In this document: positions 15,719 through 22,218 of the stretch, one piece after another
Position numbering within the stretch: the first letter of the stretch is position 1
How the letters are laid out: the number at the start of each line of letters is the position of its first letter
Source: CAZWUZ01 sp964637655 [NCBI: uncultured bacterium]
GTDB taxonomy: Bacteria; DAOPZR01
Assembly: GCA_964637655.1 (NCBI GenBank)
Contig: CAZWUZ010000022.1
Span: 1-23,253 of the forward strand
Direction of reading: 5' to 3'
Length of the DNA: 23,253 nt
Notes under the pieces: generated by a model
Database searches by the model: none
What the model was told of the DNA's origin: nothing
What the model saw: the letters and a program-made list of their open reading frames with translations, nothing else
Translations under genes and position numbers: made by a program

Positions 15719-15747
15719 TTGCAGCGGCGGCAGTGGCATGCTACCAT
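15719..15747 (+). promoter_or_regulatory. Extended -10 promoter for the radical SAM pair
   Basis: TTGCAG (15719-15724), 17 bp and TACCAT (15742-15747) are visible, with TGC directly before the -10. Transcription would start near 15754, giving a leader of about 26 nt before ATG 15780. Confidence 0.5.
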
Positions 15748-15779
15748 GCGCGCGGGAAAATCTAACTCATGGTGTGACG

Positions 15780-16766
15780 ATGCGTTATATCCTTGTCCCG
15801 GATGGATTGCCCGAGGCGCTGCGCTACCGGCTGGACGCGGCGGCAGCGACCGTTGGGAATACGGGTTATTATGCCCGTCCGCTCGACCTAACAGATACCA
15901 CCGGTGCCCTGGCCGCGCTGCCGCCGCGCAGCGCCAACCTGGAAATTACCACGCGCTGCCAGTTGCGGTGTGCCCACTGCCCGCGCCCGCCGGGTGGTGA
16001 GGATATGCCGCTGTCGCGCGTGCAGGAGGCGCTGACCGTCCTGCAGGCAGCCGGTGTGCAGGAACTCGGACTGCAGCATCTCGGCGAGCCCCTGCTCCAC
16101 CCCGACTTCCCCGCCATCCTCGGCGTCGCCTGCCGGCAGTTCCGGGTGACCCTGATAAGCAACGGCCTGCCGCTTGCCCCGGCGGTGAACAGCATCATCC
16201 TGGCGGCGCAGCCGCAGCGGGTGACGGTATCACTTGATGCCAGCCATCGTGCGGCGGCCGGGGCGGAAGCGGAAGAGCGCGTGCTGGCCATGGTACGGCG
16301 CCTGCGCCGCGAGCGCGACCTGCGCGGGCTCGACGGCCCGGCCGTGGCAATTCAGGCAGTGGCGGATGCGTCACTGGTGGCGGACACAGCGCGCCTGGCT
16401 GACTGGCGGGCGGCAGCCGACGCGGTGGCACTCTGTTCCCGGGTCTGGCCTGATTTGCCGGTGGCGGTGCCGGCGGACGAACCGTGCCCGGTGGCGTTCC
16501 GCCATCTCGTCGTGCGTGTCGACGGCAGGATGCATGTCTGTTGCGCTGATGCGGCCGGGGAACTGACCGTGGGCAATCTGTTCACCGAAGGGGTGGAGGC
16601 GGCGTGGCAGGGGAAACATGCCTGGCATGTGCGGCGGCGCCTGCTGGCGCGCGACTGGCCGGCGCCCTGCCGCGACTGCGTCCTGCGTTCGCCGGCAGCC
16701 CGCCGCGCTTTTGCCGGTCTCGTCGGGCGATTACCGGGAACGGTGGCGGAGGATGCCGTCCTGTGA
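15780..16766 (+). CDS. Radical SAM/SPASM protein A of the putative RiPP cluster
   Basis: The 328-aa product has the CxxxCxxC cluster motif CQLRCAHC (C60, C64, C67) after a short N-terminal extension of about 50 residues. LQHLGEPLLHPDF replaces the usual GGEP region. A SPASM-like C-terminus is present: C236, the paired C254/C255 in GRMHVCCADAAGELTVGNLF, and C297/C300 in PCRDC. SPASM enzymes hold auxiliary iron-sulfur clusters and commonly modify ribosomal peptides (sactipeptides, PqqE-like coupling, epimerisation). ATG 15780 gives this start; the frame stays open upstream to 15654 but would run through the promoter. The Shine-Dalgarno is weak. Its TGA overlaps the GTG of the second radical SAM gene by four bases, so the two enzymes are made together, probably as a two-enzyme system. 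Confidence 0.85.
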   Translation: MRYILVPDGLPEALRYRLDAAAATVGNTGYYARPLDLTDTTGALAALPPRSANLEITTRCQLRCAHCPRPPGGEDMPLSRVQEALTVLQAAGVQELGLQHLGEPLLHPDFPAILGVACRQFRVTLISNGLPLAPAVNSIILAAQPQRVTVSLDASHRAAAGAEAEERVLAMVRRLRRERDLRGLDGPAVAIQAVADASLVADTARLADWRAAADAVALCSRVWPDLPVAVPADEPCPVAFRHLVVRVDGRMHVCCADAAGELTVGNLFTEGVEAAWQGKHAWHVRRRLLARDWPAPCRDCVLRSPAARRAFAGLVGRLPGTVAEDAVL

Positions 16767-17770
16767 TTTCCCCTCCCCGGGCACCGCTGGTCGATATGTT
16801 CCTGCGGCATTATTTTCAGCATGGACGGGTCTTCGAGGCGATGCTGCTCGTTACCCATCGCTGTCCGCTGCGCTGCCGGCATTGCTACATCCGCCATGCC
16901 CCTCGCCGGGAACTCGCTCGCAACCGTTGGTTGCGAGCGCTTGATGAACTTGCGGCGCTGGGGGTGCTGATCGCCACGTTTTCCGGCGGTGAACCGCTGC
17001 TCCGTCGCGACCTGCCGGCATTGCTGCGCCATGCCGACGCGCGCGGGTTTGCCCTCAACCTTTTCACCAGCGGGTGGGGACTGACGGCGCGGCGGGTGGC
17101 AATGTTCCGCGATCTGCGCTGGCGTGAAATCGCCGTCTCGGTCTATGCGTCTGATCCCCGTACCCATGATGCGGTGACCGGCGTGCGCGGTTCGTGGACG
17201 CAGGCGGTGGCGGCGCTTGCAGCCTTGCGCGCGGCGGGAATCCCGGTCGCGGTCAACAGCGTGGTGCTGCGCGGCATGCGGCACTGCGCCCCCGGAGTGC
17301 GTGCCTGGACCCGGCGTGAAGGGTATGTCCTGCATCAGAGCGGAATGGTGATACCCGCGTTCGACGGCGATCGTGGCCCGCTGCAGCAGCGGCTGGGGAC
17401 CCTGCCGGCGGCATTGCGCTCCCGGCCGCAGCGGACGCGCGCGCCGCGCTGGCGCCGCGGCTGCGGCTGTGGCGAGGGGACGGTACTGATCGACGCCTAC
17501 GGTGATGTCTGGCCCTGCACCTATTTTCCGTTGCCGCTGGGTAACGTCCGGTATGCTCCCCTCCGCGAAGTGTGGAACGGTTCGCCGCTCCTGCCGGTGA
17601 TACGCCGCGGTCTTGACCGCGCCGCCTCGCGCCTTGCCTGTCGCGCCTGCAGCGCGAATCGTTCCTGCCGCCACTGCTACGGGCAGGCGTTCACCGAGGA
17701 GGGGAGCGTGTACCGTGTGCCGCGGGTCAGTTGCCGGTTTCTCGGCTTGACGCCCCGCAACGATTCGTGA
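16763..17770 (+). CDS. Radical SAM/SPASM protein B of the putative RiPP cluster (peptide maturase-like)
   Basis: The 335-aa product has CPLRCRHC (C34, C38, C41), FSGGEP (73-78) and a full SPASM region: C234, C236, C252 in GDVWPCTYFPLPLGNVRY, then C293, C296, C302, C305 in CRACSANRSCRHCYGQ, and C324. The PLGNV...LREVW arrangement is characteristic of PqqE/AnSME-type peptide-modifying enzymes carrying auxiliary clusters. The start is GTG 16763, which overlaps the previous stop (GTGA) and has GGAGG (16748-16752) 10 nt upstream; ATG 16796 is a shorter alternative. The 60-residue peptide gene begins 12 nt after the stop. The likely reaction is radical-based cross-linking or thioether formation on that peptide. 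Chemistry cannot be assigned from sequence. Confidence 0.88.
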   Translation: MISPPRAPLVDMFLRHYFQHGRVFEAMLLVTHRCPLRCRHCYIRHAPRRELARNRWLRALDELAALGVLIATFSGGEPLLRRDLPALLRHADARGFALNLFTSGWGLTARRVAMFRDLRWREIAVSVYASDPRTHDAVTGVRGSWTQAVAALAALRAAGIPVAVNSVVLRGMRHCAPGVRAWTRREGYVLHQSGMVIPAFDGDRGPLQQRLGTLPAALRSRPQRTRAPRWRRGCGCGEGTVLIDAYGDVWPCTYFPLPLGNVRYAPLREVWNGSPLLPVIRRGLDRAASRLACRACSANRSCRHCYGQAFTEEGSVYRVPRVSCRFLGLTPRNDS

Positions 17771-17776
17771 TACACT
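17747..17776 (+). promoter_or_regulatory. Extended -10 promoter giving a leaderless precursor-peptide mRNA
   Basis: TTGACG (17747-17752), 18 bp and TACACT (17771-17776) are visible, with TGA directly before the -10. Only six bases separate the -10 from ATG 17783, so transcription should start at or next to the A of the start codon. The promoter lies inside the end of the radical SAM B gene. It would allow the peptide to be made in excess over its enzymes. Confidence 0.65.
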
Positions 17777-17782
17777 GCCCGC

Positions 17783-17965
17783 ATGGAAACGAAACGGGTT
17801 GCGCAGGATACGGCAACGCCAGCGCCACGCCCCTACGAACCGCCGCGACTCACCCGCTATCAGCGTCTGCAGGAAATGACGCGCGGGGATTCACCCACCG
17901 GCAACCTCGGTGCGGTCGAGATTTGTTCGATTGCCGGCCACTGCGAGTCACAGCCACTCACCTGA
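17783..17965 (+). CDS. Putative RiPP precursor peptide (60 aa)
   Basis: The peptide starts at ATG 17783, 12 nt after the radical SAM B gene, and has no Shine-Dalgarno. Residues 1-35 look like a leader: charged, with PYEPPRLTRYQRLQEMTRG containing Y18, P21, L23 and T33. The YxxPxL...T spacing (T at +15 from Y) equals that of lasso-peptide leaders recognised by PqqD-like RRE domains, but the Gly normally at +9 is Gln27. Residues 36-60 are a plausible core: DSPTGNLGAVEICSIAGHCE and SQPLT, with Cys48, His53 and Cys54. Position directly behind two coupled radical SAM/SPASM genes supports a precursor role. No protease, exporter or lasso cyclase is adjacent. A small ordinary protein cannot be excluded, though composition and position argue for a precursor. 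Confidence 0.7.
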   Translation: METKRVAQDTATPAPRPYEPPRLTRYQRLQEMTRGDSPTGNLGAVEICSIAGHCESQPLT

Positions 17966-18035
17966 ACCCGGCAACCGGTTGACGGCGGGGCCTGTCATAC
18001 CCGGCAGCGGCACCGCCGCACGGAGGGAGAAGCCG

Positions 18036-18782
18036 ATGCTGCTGCGCCGACTGGTCGTTGCGGTCATGCTCGCGGCTTTTGTCGGCTGCGCCGCCGCGCC
18101 GCGCCGCGTCACCAATTTCTTCATCGATGAAGACCTTGCCCGCCTGCGGCGCAATACCGTGGCGGTGCTCCCCTTCGACAACCTGACGCAGTTTATCGGC
18201 GCTGATTTTCTCGTTACCGACGAGTTCAACCTGCAGCTCGGGCGCACGGGATACTTCGACCTGGTCGAACGTGTCCGCGTTGCCGAACTGTATCAGGAAC
18301 AGGACCTCGATCCGCACCGCATCGATCAGGCCACCGCGGTGCAGGTGGGGAAGATGCTCGGGGCGCACGCGGTCATCCTCGGCACCGTCACCCGCTACGA
18401 GCCGAGCGAGATCATCCCGGTGGTGCCCTCCGATGCCTACCCGATCATCGTCCCCGTGCCGGTCAACATGGACGGGCGCACGGCGACGCGGGTGGCGGTG
18501 GCCAGCGCGATCGTCACGCTGATTGCCATGGCGGCGTCGCGGAAATACCAGGATGCGGCGGTGGGGATCACCGCGCGGCTCGTCGGGACGGAGGCGGGGC
18601 AGCAGTACTGGCAGGCGCGCGAAACCTTCATCGGTGACGATCCGGGCGTCGCCGCGCTGGCGGAGACCGCCTACGACAAAAAGCGGGTCAACAAGGACGT
18701 GGAGTATCTCGCGCGGCTGCTCTGCACGGAGCTCTGCCGCACCTTCCGCGACGGCAACGCGACGGTCGGTGGCGACGCGTAG
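18036..18782 (+). CDS. CsgG-like outer-membrane-type lipoprotein
   Basis: The 248-aa product has a lipoprotein signal peptide (MLLRRLVVAVMLAAFVGC, acylated Cys18). Residues from about 35 on carry a CsgG/LpoB-type fold pattern: VAVLPFDNLTQ, LGRTGYFDLVERVRVAELYQ, then VGKMLGAHAVILGTVTRYE. Such proteins assemble at the outer membrane in curli-like export, or act as periplasmic accessory lipoproteins. The middle contains a hydrophobic strand (ATRVAVASAIVTLIAMA) that could be the membrane-inserting part. ATG 18036 follows GGAGG (18022-18026). It starts 70 nt after the peptide gene with no clear terminator or promoter between, so read-through from the peptide promoter is possible. A link to peptide export is speculation. 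It ends three bases before the convergent GYF_2-PilZ gene. Confidence 0.8.
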   Translation: MLLRRLVVAVMLAAFVGCAAAPRRVTNFFIDEDLARLRRNTVAVLPFDNLTQFIGADFLVTDEFNLQLGRTGYFDLVERVRVAELYQEQDLDPHRIDQATAVQVGKMLGAHAVILGTVTRYEPSEIIPVVPSDAYPIIVPVPVNMDGRTATRVAVASAIVTLIAMAASRKYQDAAVGITARLVGTEAGQQYWQARETFIGDDPGVAALAETAYDKKRVNKDVEYLARLLCTELCRTFRDGNATVGGDA

Positions 18783-18785
18783 GGG

Positions 18786-19430
18786 TCAGCTGCTGATGAG
18801 CGGCGGGTGCGCGGCGAGCAGGCCGCGCAGGTAGGTGAAGAGCGCGTCCTGCCCGTCGGCGTCCGTTTCGCGGAAGCCGACGGCAATCAGCGACCGCTGC
18901 TGCGGGTAGGCAACCGTACGCGTTACTTCGCCGATGATCACCACCGGCTGCGCGCGCTGCGGCAGGCGGATCTCGAGACGCAGCCGCGTCTTCTCGCGCA
19001 GGGTCTTGCCGATGAGGTCGAAGGCGAGCCCGCCCGGGCTGATGTTCTCGATCACCGCGGTGGCCGGCCGCGACACCAGCGCATTGTCGAACGGGTTGAT
19101 CTCCTGGTAGGTGAGCGGGAGGCAGGCGGGGAGGCGGATGAAACGCCGCGTGCTGCTGCTCTCGCGGTACGAGGAAAAGTAGACGCGCGTGCCCGCCAGT
19201 TCCGCCGCGTCGGGGACCGCCTGCCGCGTTCCGGCGGGGTCAGCCCCGAACAGGTCGCGCAGTTCCGGCAGCTGCCGCGCGGGGAGCCAGTGCTCGCCGG
19301 CGAAATCCCAGACGAGATCATCCGCCTGCACCCGCCCCTCGCCGACCCACTGCCGCACCTGGTCGAGGGTGACGGGCCCGTACTGCGACTCATGCACGAA
19401 GACGTACCAGACCGGGTTGCTCGCTGTCAT
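18786..19430 (-). CDS. GYF_2-PilZ two-domain protein
   Basis: The 214-aa protein begins with a GYF_2 (DUF4339-like) module at about residues 6-61: WYVFVHESQYGPVTLDQVRQ, then the conserved WxxxxxxWLPARQLPEL end. It ends with a PilZ c-di-GMP-binding domain: RRFIRL at 95-100 and NISPGG at 129-134, matching RxxxR and NxSxxG. The GYF_2 part probably binds a protein partner and the PilZ part senses c-di-GMP. The ATG at 19430 has GGAGG about 6-7 nt upstream; the longer frame to 19535 runs past its promoter. It is transcribed divergently from the PilT-family ATPase, so coupling of pilus retraction to c-di-GMP is plausible but not proven. Confidence 0.85.
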   Translation of the reverse strand: MTASNPVWYVFVHESQYGPVTLDQVRQWVGEGRVQADDLVWDFAGEHWLPARQLPELRDLFGADPAGTRQAVPDAAELAGTRVYFSSYRESSSTRRFIRLPACLPLTYQEINPFDNALVSRPATAVIENISPGGLAFDLIGKTLREKTRLRLEIRLPQRAQPVVIIGEVTRTVAYPQQRSLIAVGFRETDADGQDALFTYLRGLLAAHPPLISS

Positions 19431-19454
19431 GGGGCACCTCCTGTGACGGTGTTC

Positions 19455-19483
19455 ATCATACGTCGCCCGCCCGCAGGTGTCAA
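19455..19483 (-). promoter_or_regulatory. Consensus-like promoter for the GYF_2-PilZ gene
   Basis: On the minus strand, TTGACA (19478-19483), 17 bp and TATGAT (19455-19460) are visible. Eleven bases separate its -35 from that of the divergent pilus ATPase promoter. Confidence 0.8.
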
Positions 19484-19494
19484 TGCCCCGGTGC

Positions 19495-19522
19495 TTGCAT
19501 CGCGCGGCGGATAATGTATACT
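19495..19522 (+). promoter_or_regulatory. Promoter for the PilT-family ATPase and coupled radical SAM gene
   Basis: TTGCAT (19495-19500), 16 bp and TATACT (19517-19522) are visible. Transcription starts near 19529, leaving about 26 nt with CGGAG before ATG 19555. Confidence 0.65.
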
Positions 19523-19554
19523 GCGCGCAGCACACCGCGAAACGGAGCCCGGCG

Positions 19555-20664
19555 ATGGATTACCCGCTCGACCATATCGACAAACTGCTCTCCCCGATGC
19601 TGCAGTACAACGCCTCGGACATTATCCTCAAGGTGTCCTCCAAGCCGACCTACCGCATCAACAAGGCACTGGTCGCGCTCGAGGAAGTGCCGCCGCTGAC
19701 CGAGGAGGCGATGCAACTCTTCTGCAGCCAGATCATGCCGGCGGAGGACTTCCTCAAGCTGCAGCACGGCAGTGAAGTTGACATCGCCTACAACATTCCC
19801 GGGGTGACCCGCTACCGGGTCAATGCCTTCAAGCAGCGCGGTGTTCTCGAAATCGTCGCGCGCTGCATCCAGAACAAGATTCACTCCGTGCAGGAACTCA
19901 ACCTCCCCGCGGTGCTGCTCAACGTTACGCAGGTGCATCGCGGCATGGTGCTGATGACCGGGACGACGGGGAGCGGCAAGTCGACGACGCTGGCGGCGCT
20001 TATCGACCACATCAATGAGCACTACACGCGTCACATCGTCACCATCGAGGACCCCATCGAGTTCGTCTACCAGGACAAGAAGTCGATCATCAGCCAGCGC
20101 GAGGTGGGGATCGACACCGAGGACTTCAAGATGGCGCTCAAGCACATGATGCGCCAGAACCCCGACATCATCCTCATCGGCGAGATGCGCGACAAGGAGA
20201 CGGTTGATGCCGCCATCGCCGCGGCGGAGACGGGGCACATGGTCTTCTCCACGCTGCATACCGCCGACGCGGCCAAGACCATCGACCGCATCATGGAGTT
20301 CTACCCCAAGTCGGAGCAGGACTCGCTGCGCGCGCAGCTGGCGCAGTACCTCGTCGCCAGCATCTCGCAGCGTCTCGTGCCGCGCGCTGACGGGCAGGGC
20401 ATGGTCCCCGCGGTCGAGGTGATGTTCTCCAGCCCGGTCATCCGCAAACTTATCGTCGAGAACCGCATCGTCAAAATCCGCTCCGCCATCCACCAGGGGA
20501 AGCAGGAGGGGATGCAGACCTTCGACCAGGCGCTGGTCGAACTGCACCAGAAGGGGTGGGTCAGTTTCGAGGATGCGGCGGAGCGCTGCAGCAAACCCGC
20601 CTCGTTCAAGAGCTACTGCGAGGGGCACTTTCCCGATATCGACAGCGGCATCCTTTCCGGCTGA
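19555..20664 (+). CDS. pilT: Type IV pilus retraction ATPase, PilT/PilU family
   Basis: The 369-aa cytoplasmic hexameric ATPase drives pilus retraction (twitching). Visible motifs are the N-terminal ASDIILKVSSKPTYRI segment, Walker A GTTGSGKST (136-144), the Asp box IEDPIE (164-169), Walker B IILIGEMRD (205-213) and the His box FSTLHTADA (231-239). The C-terminal VPAVEVMFSSPVIRKLIVEN corresponds to the PilT AIRNLIRE region. EGMQTFDQAL also resembles PilU, so the exact paralogue is open. Length is normal for the family. ATG 19555 follows CGGAG at a spacing of about 8 nt; the frame extends to 19477 but that is upstream of the promoter. Its stop shares a base with the ATG of the next gene (TGATG), giving translational coupling. 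Confidence 0.93.
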   Translation: MDYPLDHIDKLLSPMLQYNASDIILKVSSKPTYRINKALVALEEVPPLTEEAMQLFCSQIMPAEDFLKLQHGSEVDIAYNIPGVTRYRVNAFKQRGVLEIVARCIQNKIHSVQELNLPAVLLNVTQVHRGMVLMTGTTGSGKSTTLAALIDHINEHYTRHIVTIEDPIEFVYQDKKSIISQREVGIDTEDFKMALKHMMRQNPDIILIGEMRDKETVDAAIAAAETGHMVFSTLHTADAAKTIDRIMEFYPKSEQDSLRAQLAQYLVASISQRLVPRADGQGMVPAVEVMFSSPVIRKLIVENRIVKIRSAIHQGKQEGMQTFDQALVELHQKGWVSFEDAAERCSKPASFKSYCEGHFPDIDSGILSG

Positions 20665-22016
20665 TGCCGCGCCGCCGGCCGCCGCGCCCTGCGCCGGCGG
20701 CGAAGAAGGACCGGCGCGGCCGCGGCGTGCCGGTCTACCGCGAGACCGGCGACGGGGGGCGGCAGTTCGGACGACCCCTCGACGTGCTGCTTATCTTCCC
20801 GCAACCGTATGCTGTCGGCATGAGCAATCTCGGCTTCCTCTTTGTCTACCGCCGCCTGCGCGAATTTCCCGAGGTCAATGTCGAACGCGCGTTTCTCGAC
20901 GACGACGGCACCCTGTCGCCGGCGGTGGAATCGGGGCGTGACTGGCGGCAGTTCCCGGTACTGGCGCTCTCCTGCAGTTATGAACTCGATGTGCTGCGCT
21001 TCGCGCAGCGGGCGCGCACGGCGGGCCTGGTCCTTGACGCCGGGGTGCGGGCGGAGCGTCCGCTGCTGCTGGTCGGCGGGACCGGGGTACAGGTCAACCC
21101 GCACCTGTGGGCAGGCGTGGCGGATGTGATCTGTACCGGGCGCTGGGAGGATGATGAGGCGGCGCTGCGCAACCGGCTGCGCGCGCTGCTCGGCCTGCCG
21201 CCCGCGTCTGTCCCGCTGCCGCCCGCCCCGCTGGTGCATAACACGCTCTTCGCGGCGGACGCGGTCTTTGCCGACGCGCTGCTGCTCGAACTGGAACGCG
21301 GCTGCCGCTACCGCTGCCCGTTCTGCTGGTACGCGCATGCGACCGCGCGGGCGGCGGCACCCGCGGCGGCGGACCTGCTGGCCGTGGTTGACCGCTTCCC
21401 GACCCCGGCGGTCGGCCTGGTCTCTGCCTGCCTGGCTGATTACCCGCAGCTGACGGAACTGCTGACCGGGTTGCGGGAGCGGCAGCGGCACATCGGGTTC
21501 GCCTCGCTTCGCTTCGACCGGCTGAACGACAGCGACCTTGCCCTGCTCGCGGCGTGCGGGATGCGGACCTTGACCATCGCGCCGGAAACCGGGGCACCGG
21601 CGCTGAAGCAGGCGGTGGGCAAGCGGCAGACGACCGCGGCACTGGTGCAGCGGCTGCAGGTGGCGGCGGCAGCCGGTATCCGGAACTTCCGCTTTTACTA
21701 TCTGGTCGGGTTGCCCGGGGAAGGGGAGGAGGAGTTGCGGCAGACCGCGGCGGAAATTGCGGCGCTGGTCCGGGCGGTTCGCACGGTGGATGCCGCGTGC
21801 CGCTGCGAGGCAACCATCAACCCGCTGGTCCCCAAGCCTGGCACCCCCTGGGCGGCCGCAGCGCTGCTCAGCGCCGCGGCCATGCGGCACGCTCGCCACC
21901 TGCTGACCGGCTGCCTGCAGGGAACCGGGGTACAACTGTCATGGGGGAGCTGGCGCGAAGCGCAGCAGCAGCACCGGCTGGCCCACAGCCGGGTTCCCCT
22001 GACCGCCGGCCTGTAA
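20664..22016 (+). CDS. B12-binding-type radical SAM protein (TIGR03960-like)
   Basis: The 450-aa protein has a basic N-terminus, then a cobalamin-binding-like Rossmann region with PQPYAVGMSNLGFLFVYRRL (47-66) and LLLVGGTGVQVNP (134-146). The radical SAM core follows with CRYRCPFC (C214, C218, C221), and later YYLVGLPGEGEEEL and NPLVPKPGTPW, typical of the YgiQ/TIGR03960 branch. The Asp-x-His-x-x-Gly cobalamin ligand motif is not evident, so B12 may not be bound. The ATG at 20664 overlaps the stop of the PilT-family gene by one base. pilM lies downstream, so this gene sits between two pilus genes; a pilus-related target is possible but unproven. The reaction is unknown. Confidence 0.85.
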   Translation: MPRRRPPRPAPAAKKDRRGRGVPVYRETGDGGRQFGRPLDVLLIFPQPYAVGMSNLGFLFVYRRLREFPEVNVERAFLDDDGTLSPAVESGRDWRQFPVLALSCSYELDVLRFAQRARTAGLVLDAGVRAERPLLLVGGTGVQVNPHLWAGVADVICTGRWEDDEAALRNRLRALLGLPPASVPLPPAPLVHNTLFAADAVFADALLLELERGCRYRCPFCWYAHATARAAAPAAADLLAVVDRFPTPAVGLVSACLADYPQLTELLTGLRERQRHIGFASLRFDRLNDSDLALLAACGMRTLTIAPETGAPALKQAVGKRQTTAALVQRLQVAAAAGIRNFRFYYLVGLPGEGEEELRQTAAEIAALVRAVRTVDAACRCEATINPLVPKPGTPWAAAALLSAAAMRHARHLLTGCLQGTGVQLSWGSWREAQQQHRLAHSRVPLTAGL

Positions 22017-22034
22017 AAAAACAGACAGTACCAC

Positions 22035-22064
22035 TTGACAAGCATATATTGATTATTGTATCCT
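22035..22064 (+). promoter_or_regulatory. Probable promoter upstream of pilM
   Basis: TTGACA (22035-22040), 18 bp and TATCCT (22059-22064) are visible. The gene-free stretch 22017-22218 otherwise contains a leader of about 150 nt with a GC-rich self-complementary segment (about 22170-22192); no ORF or known riboswitch is recognised in it. Confidence 0.5.
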
Positions 22065-22218
22065 GCCCATCTTGACGCGGAGTGTGCGGGCTGACAACTG
22101 CGGTACGACAGGTGCCGGCAGCGCACGCGCGTCACATGGTATCACGGGCAGCAGTGAAGCGACGAAGGAGACGGGCGCGCGCCTGGCGCGGCGCTGACCA
22201 TAAACTGGCGGGTTAGGT

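Noticed and set aside
17783-17965. Lasso peptide biosynthesis locus
   Set aside because: The leader motif matches in spacing except for the Gly, but no asparagine-synthetase-like cyclase or transglutaminase-like protease is present; only radical SAM genes are near.
17979-18000. TTGACG at 17979 as the promoter of the CsgG-like lipoprotein
   Set aside because: No -10-like hexamer at 16-18 bp; the nearest candidate, TCATAC, is only 10 bp away.
22017-22218. Small ORFs or a tRNA in the gap before pilM
   Set aside because: No frame with a ribosome site and reasonable composition, and no cloverleaf or T-loop sequence was seen.
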